Below are positions 26,255-34,281 of a DNA stretch of 64,000 nucleotides, piece by piece. Below the pieces are notes generated by a model. That model had not been told where the DNA came from. It saw only the letters and a program-made list of their open reading frames with translations, and made no database searches. The stretch is from Thalassovita mediterranea. Lineage in GTDB: Bacteria; Pseudomonadota; Alphaproteobacteria; Caulobacterales; Hyphomonadaceae. Position 1 is the first letter of the stretch. Each line of letters opens with the position of its first letter. The stretch is taken from positions 1,426,001 to 1,490,000 of the forward strand of contig CP080408.1 of NCBI GenBank assembly GCA_019448215.1, in the 5' to 3' direction. Position numbers and translations under genes: made by a program.

Positions 26255-26929
26255 TTACCGTTTAAGACCAGAAAACCAGTCTCGCTCCGGTGCCGGGCGA
26301 AATCCCGTCAGACGCCAGTATGCGTCCTTGAAGGCTTCGCACAGCGCCCCCTGCTGAAGCAGCGCGTGTATCACATGCGGCCTGCCAAAGGCCATGCCCA
26401 ATTCAGCAGAAGTGAGAGCACCTGCTGTCTGTGGCGTTTCATATATGGCCTTGGCGAGAAAATGAACCTTTTTGCGGCCATCTTCGCTGCCATCGCTGGC
26501 TTCCAGGAGGATGCCGGGCGCTTCGTTCCTTAGATAGGCACGAACCTGGTCGAATCCAATGACCACCTCACCTGCCTTGCGCGACATGCCGAGATAATTG
26601 AGGCACCTCTGTAGCAATTGACGCTCTACAAGGTCGGAAAGGCCAGCTTCAGCGGTCGTTTTCTGCTTGAAGGCACGGGCGAAAACGCCCTGCTTCACTG
26701 CCGCATCGACAGTCTCGCGATCTGCCTTCACCCATGCGCCGCGTCCGGGCAGCTTGCCGGCCACGTCAGGCACAGCAATCCCGTCCGGAGAGCGGACAAA
26801 GCGGATCATGCAGTCCTGTGTCCAAGACTCGCGGGTCACCGCGCACTGACGGACGGGGCCGTCAGTGCCGGTTTCCTGATTGTCGGACGCCTTCAGGCGT
26901 TGGCGGCGATCATTCCTTGGAGTCGGCAT
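26255..26929 (-). CDS. YlxR/DUF448 RNA-binding protein fused to an L7Ae-like domain
   Basis: 224 residues. The N-terminal half (about 24-100) is the YlxR/DUF448 domain, with RQCAVTRESW, KLPGRGAWV and the C-terminal F.RAFK. The second half (about 105-220) is L7Ae/L30e-like (LLQRCLNYLGMSRKAGEVVIGFDQV), the arrangement known in alphaproteobacteria where ylxR and ylxQ are one gene. Both parts are RNA-binding; a role in rRNA or RNase P RNA handling is suggested for relatives. The start overlaps the nusA end by 20 bp, with GAGGACGGCGACG before the ATG. Confidence 0.9.
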   Translation of the reverse strand: MPTPRNDRRQRLKASDNQETGTDGPVRQCAVTRESWTQDCMIRFVRSPDGIAVPDVAGKLPGRGAWVKADRETVDAAVKQGVFARAFKQKTTAEAGLSDLVERQLLQRCLNYLGMSRKAGEVVIGFDQVRAYLRNEAPGILLEASDGSEDGRKKVHFLAKAIYETPQTAGALTSAELGMAFGRPHVIHALLQQGALCEAFKDAYWRLTGFRPAPERDWFSGLKR

Positions 26930-28706
26930 CGTCGCCGTCCTCTGCGGTATCGTCGCCAGCCTCTTCGGCAGCGAGTGCGTCGAGGTCGAAGATCAGCTCT
27001 TCTTCAGCGAGCTCTTCGTCGGCCTCATTGCCGCCCTTGCCGATGTCGCCGAGAGCGAGCAGGGCGCGCTCTTCTTCGGACAGGTCAGCCATTTCGCCTT
27101 CAGCTTCGGCAGCCATGTCGGCTTCCAGTTGCTCAAGCGCTTCCGGCTCAACCCAGCCTGCGGCCACACGGGCACGCATGATAAAGATCTGGGCCTCATC
27201 CTTGCGCATTTCGCCCTTCTTCAGGATGCCTTCTTTGAAGACCGGCTTGCCGTCCGGGCCAGGCTCACGCCAGCCCGTGATGTCGTCTGGCACCAGGCCA
27301 GCGATATCTTCAAGCGTCGCCACTTCGTTCTCACCGAATTTCACGGCGAAAGCGACGGTCATGCCTTCAAGCTCCATGACGTTGTCTTCAACGCCAAGCT
27401 CCTTGCGGCGAGCGTCCTGCTCAGCTGCGAGGTTCTCGAGGTATTCGCGGGCGCGTTCCTGGATCTCATTGGCGACTTCAAGGTCGAAGCCATCGATGGA
27501 GATGAAGTCTTCAGGTGCGACGTAGGCGATTTCCTCAACGCTCTCGAAGCCTTCAGATGCCAGCAGCTGTGCCAGCGTCTCATCGGCGTCGAGCGCTTTC
27601 ATGAAGAGCTCGGTACGTGCCTGGAAGTCTTTCTGGTAGCGCTCGGAATCGGCGGTCTCGGTGACGAGGTCGATCTGCCAGCCGGTCAGCTGCGACGCGA
27701 GACGGACGTTCTGGCCGCGGCGGCCAATGGCCAGCGGGAATTGGTCGTCAGCAACAACGACTTCAACGCGCTGCTCGTCTTCATCCAGAACCACTTTCGA
27801 CACTTCGGCCGGCTGCAGCGCGTTCACGATGAAGGTTGCGGCATCATAGTTCCAAGGGATGATGTCGATCTTCTCGCCTGACAGTTCGCCAACGACGGCC
27901 TGGACGCGTGCGCCGCGCATACCGACACAGGCGCCGACCGGATCGATCGAGCTGTCATTGGAGATCACGCCGATCTTGGCGCGCGAACCTGCGTCACGGG
28001 CGCAGGCGCGGATCTCGATGACGCCGTCATACACTTCCGGCACTTCCTGGGCGAATAGCTTGACCATGAAGTCAGGGTGGGCGCGCGACAGGAAGATCTG
28101 CGGGCCCTTGGTCTCGCGGCTTACCTTGTAGAGATAGGCACGAACGCGGTCGTTCGGCTGGAAGTTCTCACGCGGGATACCGTCATTGCGGCGGATGATG
28201 CCTTCGGCGCGCCCAAGGTCCACGATCACGTGGCCATACTCGACGCGCTTGACGATGCCGTTGATGATCTCGCCGACACGGTCCTTGTACTCGTCATACT
28301 GACGCTCACGCTCGGCATCGCGCACCTTCTGCATGATGACCTGCTTGGCGGTCTGTGCAGCAACGCGGCCAAAGTCGAATGGCGGAAGCTCTTCCTTGAT
28401 CTCGGTGCCGACTTCGTAGCTGGCATCGATTTTCTTGGCTTCGGTCAGTGCAAGCTGCTGGGCCGGGTCCTCGACTTCATCGTCAGCGACGACGGTCTGG
28501 ACGCGCCAGAGGGTCTGTTCACCGGTGTCCCCGTCGATGACGGCACGGATGTCGTGCTCCTGACCATAGCGGGACTTCGCGGCCTTCTCGATCGCTTCCT
28601 GCATCGCGCCAATGACGATGCTGCGGTCGATGGATTTCTCTTCCGCGACGGCTTTAGCAATCTGAAGAATTTCGAGCCGGTTGGCTGAAACGCCGACTGT
28701 ACTCAT
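26910..28706 (-). CDS. nusA: Transcription termination/antitermination factor NusA
   Basis: 598 residues: N-terminal RNA polymerase-binding domain, S1 domain (about 135-200), two KH domains (about 230-350, with GACVGMRGARVQAVVGEL and IGRRGQNVRLASQL), then two acidic repeat domains and a very acidic tail. It couples pausing, termination and antitermination. The ATG at 28706 has GTGGAGCGAACAG upstream. It lies 51 bp after the annotated rimP stop, but would overlap rimP by ATGA if the rimP frameshift is corrected. Confidence 0.97.
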   Translation of the reverse strand: MSTVGVSANRLEILQIAKAVAEEKSIDRSIVIGAMQEAIEKAAKSRYGQEHDIRAVIDGDTGEQTLWRVQTVVADDEVEDPAQQLALTEAKKIDASYEVGTEIKEELPPFDFGRVAAQTAKQVIMQKVRDAERERQYDEYKDRVGEIINGIVKRVEYGHVIVDLGRAEGIIRRNDGIPRENFQPNDRVRAYLYKVSRETKGPQIFLSRAHPDFMVKLFAQEVPEVYDGVIEIRACARDAGSRAKIGVISNDSSIDPVGACVGMRGARVQAVVGELSGEKIDIIPWNYDAATFIVNALQPAEVSKVVLDEDEQRVEVVVADDQFPLAIGRRGQNVRLASQLTGWQIDLVTETADSERYQKDFQARTELFMKALDADETLAQLLASEGFESVEEIAYVAPEDFISIDGFDLEVANEIQERAREYLENLAAEQDARRKELGVEDNVMELEGMTVAFAVKFGENEVATLEDIAGLVPDDITGWREPGPDGKPVFKEGILKKGEMRKDEAQIFIMRARVAAGWVEPEALEQLEADMAAEAEGEMADLSEEERALLALGDIGKGGNEADEELAEEELIFDLDALAAEEAGDDTAEDGDDADSKE

Positions 28707-28757
28707 CTGTTCGCTCCACTTTCTTCTTTATTGTCTTCATTGTCCTCGTCCTCGCTG

Positions 28758-29309
28758 TCATCGACATCGAGGCCGGAAAAAATCTTCATCATCTGGCTGC
28801 GGCGGCAGGCCGCCTGCCTTCTTCGCCGCTTCGATCAGCTCATCAGTGAGCACAAGGCTCGCCTTCGACATCTCATCGACCTGCGCGACCAGTTCGCTCT
28901 CATCGTCGAGCTCAATCGCGACACCGCGGTCATCCTCACGAGTGATAATGCCCTGAAAGCGGCGGCGGCCACTGATCGGCATGGCGAGCTCGACCTTGGC
29001 GAGGTGTCCGGTCCAGCGACCAAAATCGCCCTTGCGGGTCAGCGGGCGGTCAATGCCCGGCGTGGATACTTCGAGCCGGTACGGGTCTGACACAGGGTCA
29101 GCGGCTTCAAGCAACGGAGAAATGGCATGCGAAAGGTCGGCGCAATCTTCGACATTGGTCGGCGCGCCGCCAGCCTTCTCAGTCATGATCTGAAGGATCG
29201 GGCGCTTGCCGCCCATGAGGCGCACGCGCACGATTTCCATGCCGATGCCATCGGCCACGGGCTCGATGAGGCTAAGAATGGTTTTTTCCTGCTGCGAAAG
29301 CGCGATCAC
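28758..29309 (-). CDS. rimP: Ribosome maturation factor RimP (3' end possibly frameshifted)
   Basis: 183 residues as read. The two RimP domains are intact: ADGIGMEIVRVRL, TEKAGGAPTNVEDCADLSHAI, DPYRLEVSTPGIDRPL and the C-terminal SH3-like ELVAQVDEMSKASLVL. RimP binds free 30S subunits and assists late assembly. The start is GTG at 29309. Right after DDEDF a run of six A on the plus strand (28777-28782; T6 in the gene) precedes an abrupt end RPRCR. Removing one T would add a 24-residue acidic tail ending in TGA that overlaps the nusA ATG. Either a sequence error, a mutation or slippage. Confidence 0.9.
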   Translation of the reverse strand: MIALSQQEKTILSLIEPVADGIGMEIVRVRLMGGKRPILQIMTEKAGGAPTNVEDCADLSHAISPLLEAADPVSDPYRLEVSTPGIDRPLTRKGDFGRWTGHLAKVELAMPISGRRRFQGIITREDDRGVAIELDDESELVAQVDEMSKASLVLTDELIEAAKKAGGLPPQPDDEDFFRPRCR

Positions 29310-29330
29310 GGTTCAACTGTCTCCGGGACA

Positions 29331-29365
29331 AAAGAAAGCGGCGGACCCGTTGCCGGACCCGCCGC
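29331..29365 (-). terminator. Rho-independent terminator after TonB-C-like gene 1
   Basis: GCGGCGG (29338-29344) pairs with CCGCCGC (29359-29365); the minus strand continues into TTTCTTTT. It is about 65 bp past the stop at 29431 and just upstream of the rimP start, separating the inserted gene array from rimP-nusA. Confidence 0.65.
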
Positions 29366-29430
29366 CGATATTTTTCGACTTGGACGGTAGAATAGTCGTC
29401 TCAGACTCTTTTGTCCATATGCCTCGTCAG

Positions 29431-30579
29431 TCATCCATCCAGCTGGAACTGGAAAGGATATACGACATCCCGATTGATCTTGCGGCAGTTTGGATCGCCA
29501 TCGGCTGTGTCTTCCCATTTCCATCTCAGCCGTTTGAGCGAGCGCAATACCTCATCGTCGAACATGTCGCCCGGAACAGAGGCGCCAATCCGGGGTGTGA
29601 TGGTTCCGCTCTCGTCTATGTCCATAAGCGCGATTACGGCGCCAACATAACCCTGGTGCGCAGGCCTGTTCGGGTAGGTTGGCTTTGGTGGCCGGTTAAA
29701 CTTTCCGTCACAGGAGGGCAGACCATCGATAGTGTGAATAGAAGGTCCGTCAGGGTGGGTGTGATTGTCGTCCGTGATCGCGTCATCAACGATCTGGTCG
29801 GCGATCTCAATCTCCCTGGCCGCGTCGCCTTCACTACTGAAATAAGCATTCATCGCGGACTGCCAGGCCATGCTGGTATAGTAGCGGTCCAGCAGCCAGT
29901 CAGGCGGTGACGGAGACATATGCCGCATTATTGAAATTTCGGCGTGAGCTTTCGCAATGTCGATAATAGCTTCTGGCTCACGGTCGTCATTGAACGACGC
30001 AACGGCCGCAGTGATGGCAGCGCCAGACCATGTCGGTCCTACCTGATCGCGTACCGGGAATAGGTGAGCGGCCGCAGCAGCTGCTGTTTGCTTGGCCGTC
30101 TCGAAGTCCGATTCCGACATGTCAGCGATGTATCTATTATGAAAAGCCGAGACGCTGAGCATGCTGGGCGGCTCATCTGCAACGGTGCTGAGAGCGGAGT
30201 CCAGCGAGGCTCTGGTCTCATTGTTTGGGGCAGCTTTCCATCTTGCATAGGCTGCAAGCAGTTTCCGGTCTGCCATTACCGGGTGGGCATCGGTCGCGGG
30301 CTGGCTAACTGCAAAGTCAGCGGCGGGTACTGCCCGCGTACAATAACCGACGCTGCACATGGTCCAGGCAGCTTCGTAGGCCAGCAGTGTTGCATCGGCG
30401 TCTTGCGGCGTCGCAATCGCCTCGGTTGCCAACTGCTCGGCGGCCGCAAGTTTTTCTTCAATGACATTGCCACCTGCGGCGGCGTTATAGCGTTCGAGCG
30501 TCGCGTCTGTGATCTGAGCAGTGGCAGGCAGGACGCCAAGCACAGCGAAAATACCAATGAAAGCATACTTCTGGATCAT
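29431..30579 (-). CDS. Secreted TonB-C-like domain protein, paralogue 1
   Basis: 382 residues from the ATG at 30579 (GAGGGG upstream). A signal peptide (to about residue 22, ATAQ) is followed by a helical N-terminal domain with C75-x4-C80 in the motif YEAAWTMCSVGYC and AFHNRYIADM, and a C-terminal domain of about 85 residues that resembles the TonB C-terminal fold: CDGKFNRPPKPTYPNRP, GYVGAVIALMDIDESGTI, LRSLKRLRWKWED, VVYPFQFQL. A cysteine just before this domain and one near its end (DPNCRK) are shared by all three paralogues. There is no membrane anchor or proline-rich stretch, so it is not a classical TonB. Function unknown. Confidence 0.75.
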   Translation of the reverse strand: MIQKYAFIGIFAVLGVLPATAQITDATLERYNAAAGGNVIEEKLAAAEQLATEAIATPQDADATLLAYEAAWTMCSVGYCTRAVPAADFAVSQPATDAHPVMADRKLLAAYARWKAAPNNETRASLDSALSTVADEPPSMLSVSAFHNRYIADMSESDFETAKQTAAAAAAHLFPVRDQVGPTWSGAAITAAVASFNDDREPEAIIDIAKAHAEISIMRHMSPSPPDWLLDRYYTSMAWQSAMNAYFSSEGDAAREIEIADQIVDDAITDDNHTHPDGPSIHTIDGLPSCDGKFNRPPKPTYPNRPAHQGYVGAVIALMDIDESGTITPRIGASVPGDMFDDEVLRSLKRLRWKWEDTADGDPNCRKINRDVVYPFQFQLDG

Positions 30580-30651
30580 GCGCCTGCCCCTCTGATCAAC
30601 CTTGGATACTATGGGCGAAGCGGGGGCGGTCAACCGCAAAACCCGGCGTGA

Positions 30652-30685
30652 AAACGAAAAACGGCGGCTTCCGGAGAAGCCGCCG
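30652..30685 (-). terminator. Rho-independent terminator of the cold-shock gene
   Basis: CGGCGGCTTC (30662-30671) and GAAGCCGCCG (30676-30685) form a 10-bp perfect stem with loop CGGA; on the minus strand a T-rich tract (CGTTTTTCGTTTTC) follows. Confidence 0.85.
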
Positions 30686-30721
30686 CCTGATCAGTAGAGG
30701 CCATTTCTGGCCAATCCAAAT

Positions 30722-30931
30722 CTAGAGAAGTTTCAGGTCCACGGCCGAGGTCTTGCCGCGGCGCTCATCAGTGTGGAGCTCATACTCGATCGGTGCGTCT
30801 TCGGCGAGCGTGCGCATGCCGGACTTCTCGACGGCCGAGATATGAACAAAAATGTCAGCGCCACCAGCGTCAGGCTTGATGAAGCCATAGCCTTTTTGGT
30901 CGTTGAACCATTTAACTTTTCCGGTTGCCAT
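30722..30931 (-). CDS. cspA: Cold-shock domain protein
   Basis: 69 residues, a single cold-shock domain. RNP1 is KGYGFIKP and RNP2 is DIFVHISAV; KWFNDQKG opens the fold. Binds single-stranded RNA/DNA as an RNA chaperone. The start ATG at 30931 follows GGAGTAGCCAAT. A leader of up to about 200 nt upstream (30932-31129), containing a CCGTCGG-T-CCGACGG dyad (31022-31036), would be typical of cold-shock mRNAs. It sits inside the TonB-C-like array, between paralogues 1 and 2. The symbol denotes the family only. Confidence 0.92.
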   Translation of the reverse strand: MATGKVKWFNDQKGYGFIKPDAGGADIFVHISAVEKSGMRTLAEDAPIEYELHTDERRGKTSAVDLKLL

Positions 30932-31129
30932 ATTGGCTACTCCAGTCTTCTCCCCGTGCCGGACCCGCACCGCGCGGATGGTCACGAAGGGTCTCGAAGA
31001 AACGGGGGAAGTGAAGAAAGGCCGTCGGTCCGACGGGGTCTTATGAATTCAGACCGACCGTATATTCGATAGATGCATTATGCCTGAAATCACGTGTTCC
31101 TGCAATCGGCGTTTCACGGTGAAGCTGAG

Positions 31130-32323
31130 TCACTCCAGCATGAACGCCATTGGCAGGATAATCCGGCGGTAGCTCGGATCACAGGTCACGCCTGGCTCTT
31201 CACCCTCCGGTTGCCATTCCCATTGCCGTATCGTTGCCTCCGCCGACTCCTCGAAAGCCGAAGATGGTACGGCAGCCAGAATTTCCACGTCCGTAACCTT
31301 GCGGTCTTCCACTTTGATCTGGGCAATCACCGCGCCGAACATGCCTTTCTGTGCTGCGGCATCTGGATAACTAAGCTCTGGCGTCATATCGAACGTGCCG
31401 TCGCAATACGGAAGGCGCGTGTCTTCCTCGCCCTCTTCCGCAGCAGAATCGACGTCAGTGGCTTCAGGCAGTTTGTCCCTGAATTCCGAGAGCCCATCCA
31501 TGATCTCTTCCACCCTTGCATCGAGGTATTTGTGATCGGGAGTCCGAACTCCAGGCCCGCTTCTGGAGTCTGCGCCATACGCGAAATAGGCAGACATCGC
31601 CATTTGCCAGGCATCTGTGAGGTACCAGTGGCCATCCAGCCAATCAGGCTCGTCTTCGACCGTGTAGTAAATCTTGCCCAGCTCCAGCCGATGATAGGCC
31701 ATGTCCATGACGTCCTTCGTATCGGGGCGGGAATTGAAGTCGGCAACAATGCTCGCAATCGACGCATCGCTCCATTGTTCGCCAATCACAGACCGAAATG
31801 GCGCAAAATGTGACGCGGCCTGCGCGGCGGTCTGGCTGGCCTCCCTCCAGTTCTGGTCCTTGAAATCTGCGATGTAGCGATTGTGGTGGGCCGTGAGCGA
31901 CAGGCTGGTCAGGCCTTCATTGCCGACATCCTCCAGCGCTTGATCGAGCGCGTTTCTGGTGCTGCGATCGGATTTGTCTTTCCAGGCAGAATAGGCCTTG
32001 AGGAGGGCGACATCTGACGGGTAGACAGCGTCGCCGACCAGAGGGCGGCTGCTTGCAAATTCCGCGAAGGGGATAGCCCCATCGCACGCTGCATAAACGC
32101 AAAGTGTCTGTCCGGCTTCATAGGCGAGCAGGGCGGCATCGTCTCGTTCCGGATGACGAAGCGTTGCCTGGCCCAGAGCTCTTGCCGCATCTACGCGTGC
32201 CGCGGCGCCGCCTGATGACACCGCCTCGTTATACGCGACGATCGCATCGCTCATCTCATCAGACTGGCCAGCAGCGGGTAGTGCTACGAGCAGCGCAGCA
32301 GCAAGAACGGCAAACAGTTTCAT
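31130..32323 (-). CDS. Secreted TonB-C-like domain protein, paralogue 2
   Basis: 397 residues from the ATG at 32323, with an excellent AGGAGG six bases upstream. Signal peptide (MKLFAVLAAALLVALPAAGQ), helical domain with C75-x4-C80 in YEAGQTLCVYAAC and AHHNRYIADF, an acidic linker (EEGEEDTR near 305), and a TonB-C-like domain (CDGTFDMTPELSYPDAAAQ, GMFGAVIAQIKVEDRKV, ATIRQWEWQPEGEE, IILPMAFML). It aligns along its whole length with its two neighbours. Only 49 bp separate it from paralogue 3, so the two are probably co-transcribed. Confidence 0.75.
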   Translation of the reverse strand: MKLFAVLAAALLVALPAAGQSDEMSDAIVAYNEAVSSGGAAARVDAARALGQATLRHPERDDAALLAYEAGQTLCVYAACDGAIPFAEFASSRPLVGDAVYPSDVALLKAYSAWKDKSDRSTRNALDQALEDVGNEGLTSLSLTAHHNRYIADFKDQNWREASQTAAQAASHFAPFRSVIGEQWSDASIASIVADFNSRPDTKDVMDMAYHRLELGKIYYTVEDEPDWLDGHWYLTDAWQMAMSAYFAYGADSRSGPGVRTPDHKYLDARVEEIMDGLSEFRDKLPEATDVDSAAEEGEEDTRLPYCDGTFDMTPELSYPDAAAQKGMFGAVIAQIKVEDRKVTDVEILAAVPSSAFEESAEATIRQWEWQPEGEEPGVTCDPSYRRIILPMAFMLE

Positions 32324-32372
32324 CTTTCCTCCTGACAAGGGGATGCACCTTGAAGTGGCGCAGACAGCGCTC

Positions 32373-33539
32373 TCAATTCACGCCGAAGGAATAGGTATAG
32401 ATCAGGTCCTTCGCGGAGGCTTCACAGGGGCCATCATCGGCAGCATCCTCGTCCGGCTCATACGTCCATTTGCGAATGGATGAGATGATCGCATTGTCGA
32501 AGGTGCGTTCCGGGATGGAGGCGAGAACCTCAACGTTTGAGGCTTTTCCGTTGTTGAGATCCATGCGGAGCACAACGGCGCCATTCTGTTTGCCCTTCAG
32601 CGCATTGAAGGGATAACGAAATTCAGGATCCTCATCGAAACTGCCCTCACAGAGGTTCGGGTTTGTCGGCAGCATATCGGTGGGGCCGGCTCCTGCGATG
32701 ATTTCGGCCGCTTGCTGTTTGAACACGTCAGGGTCAGGTCCCGAAACTTCATAGCGTGAGGCGCCCATTGCGCGGGTCGACCCGTTTGACTGGAAATACA
32801 TCAGGATGCCTGCTCTCCACGCTGTGGAAAGATAGAGGTCTCTCTCCAGCCAGTCTGGCCTTTGCGGGAGATCATGATCAAGTTTGATGAGGTCGCTGAT
32901 ATGGTGCGCCAGGATCAGGGTGTCGTTGAGGTCCGGATTGTGGTTGTAACCTGCTGTCGCTGAGGCGATGACGGCGTCGCTCCACCGCTCGCCGACGACC
33001 GCACGGTGAGGCGCAAGGTATATCGAGGCCTCTCGCGCCGACTTGGCGGCTCGGCCCCAGTCCTTGGCATTGAAATCTTCGGTATAGCGAGTCTGAAACG
33101 CCACGATTGCGAGCGGTGTGGCTCTAACGGTCAGATATGAAGTCAGCGCGGCATCAAGGCGTTCACGCGTGCCGGGGGCGTCTCCCGTGATCCAGTCGGC
33201 AAAGGCACTCAGAAGAGTGATATCCTCGCTGGTAAGGACATTTGCCGGCAGGGGATGGCTGCTCGCGAAAGCCGCCATTTCCTTTGCGCCCTGACAGCCA
33301 GAATAGATGCAAAGCGTCTGTCCCGCCTCGAATGCGCGTAGCACTGCGTCTGGCCGGTCCGGATTGGCGAGCACGGAAGCTGCCAGTATGCGGGCGGCCT
33401 CTGTCCTGTCGTCCGGAGACCCTGACGTCATCGCGCGCTGGTGGAGGGCATTAGCTTCATCAAGCGTAACTGCTTGTGCCGGGCCTGAGATTGCCAGCAA
33501 GAAGCCGACACCGATCAAGATGAATTTTCGTACATGCAT
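32373..33539 (-). CDS. Secreted TonB-C-like domain protein, paralogue 3
   Basis: 388 residues. Signal peptide (MHVRKFILIGVGFLLAISG, then PAQA), helical domain with C77-x4-C82 in FEAGQTLCIYSGC and AFQTRYTEDF, RWSDAVIASATAGYN, then the TonB-C-like domain (CEGSFDEDPEFRYPFNALKG, NGAVVLRMDLNNGKASNV, ISSIRKWTYEPDEDA, IYTYSFGV). First gene of the array in transcription order. A perfect 9-bp palindrome ends seven bases before its ATG. The trmB stop is 52 bp upstream. Confidence 0.75.
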   Translation of the reverse strand: MHVRKFILIGVGFLLAISGPAQAVTLDEANALHQRAMTSGSPDDRTEAARILAASVLANPDRPDAVLRAFEAGQTLCIYSGCQGAKEMAAFASSHPLPANVLTSEDITLLSAFADWITGDAPGTRERLDAALTSYLTVRATPLAIVAFQTRYTEDFNAKDWGRAAKSAREASIYLAPHRAVVGERWSDAVIASATAGYNHNPDLNDTLILAHHISDLIKLDHDLPQRPDWLERDLYLSTAWRAGILMYFQSNGSTRAMGASRYEVSGPDPDVFKQQAAEIIAGAGPTDMLPTNPNLCEGSFDEDPEFRYPFNALKGKQNGAVVLRMDLNNGKASNVEVLASIPERTFDNAIISSIRKWTYEPDEDAADDGPCEASAKDLIYTYSFGVN

Positions 33540-33545
33540 ACGTCT

Positions 33546-33567
33546 TTGTTCAGGAAAACCTGAACAA
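33546..33567. promoter_or_regulatory. Perfect palindrome upstream of the TonB-C-like array
   Basis: TTGTTCAGG (33546-33554) and CCTGAACAA (33559-33567), 9-bp arms around AAAA. On the minus strand it ends seven bases before the ATG of paralogue 3 and contains the only purine-rich AGG near that start. It could be a repressor operator or an RNA hairpin that hides the ribosome-binding site. Confidence 0.6.
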
Positions 33568-33591
33568 GATCAACATGAAGTTTTGGCTTAT

Positions 33592-34281
33592 TTAGTCGAG
33601 GGTGAATTCGTAGAAGACGGGCGCGATATCGCCGAGATTCTTTGTCTCATACCGCGTGCGGAAATGATCGGCGGGTGGTTGGCGCCAGTCATCGGCTTTC
33701 TCAGCGAGCCAATTAAAGCCCTCAGCAGCGAGAAATATGCTCAGCGCTTCGTCGGCGTATGAGCGCACATCGGTTGCAAACCGAAGCCGCGCCCCGGGCT
33801 TCATCACCCGCCTGAGGGCCGTCAGGAAATCAGGTTGGATGATCCGGCGTTTCTGGTGGCGTTTCTTCGGCCATGGGTCGGGAAACAGGATGAAGACGCG
33901 GTCGAGGCAGGCATCTGGCAGCAGATCCACGAGTTCACGGGCATCCTCATCCCAGAGGCGGACATTTTTCAGCGCCATATCCTCGATATCGGACAGGCAC
34001 TTCGCGATGCCCTCAACAAAGACCTCGCCCGCCATGATGCCGACGTCCGGGTTGGCTTTTGCCTGCGCGCTCACATGTTCGCCGCCGCCAAAACCGATCT
34101 CAAGCCAAAGCTGGCCAACCTCTGCATCGAAGAGGCCTAGAGGCTGCTTCAGTGCGTTCGCGTCGCCCGGAAGGCGCAGGCGGGGCAAGAGATTATCAAC
34201 CAAACTCTGCTGTCTGCCCGACAAGGGGCGGCCGCCCTTTCGGCCGAAGGAGCGGATGGGTGAGTGTTCAGACGATTTCAC
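33592..34281 (-). CDS. trmB: tRNA (guanine-N7-)-methyltransferase
   Basis: 229 residues from a GTG at 34281 (GGAGCTTGTC upstream); longer in-frame starts exist but would be antisense to the divergent gene and exceed the family length. SAM-binding EIGFGGGEH, then the family signature FPDPWPKKRHQKRRIIQPDFL and the C-terminal RTRYE. It makes m7G46 in the tRNA variable loop. It is next to metK in the conserved cluster except for the opposite-strand membrane gene between them, with which its 5' end overlaps. Confidence 0.93.
   Translation of the reverse strand: MKSSEHSPIRSFGRKGGRPLSGRQQSLVDNLLPRLRLPGDANALKQPLGLFDAEVGQLWLEIGFGGGEHVSAQAKANPDVGIMAGEVFVEGIAKCLSDIEDMALKNVRLWDEDARELVDLLPDACLDRVFILFPDPWPKKRHQKRRIIQPDFLTALRRVMKPGARLRFATDVRSYADEALSIFLAAEGFNWLAEKADDWRQPPADHFRTRYETKNLGDIAPVFYEFTLD

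Noticed and set aside
28770..28790. -1 programmed frameshift at U UUU UUC in rimP
   Set aside because: The -1 frame gives a basic peptide running into nusA; only a +1 change or one-T deletion gives the acidic tail.
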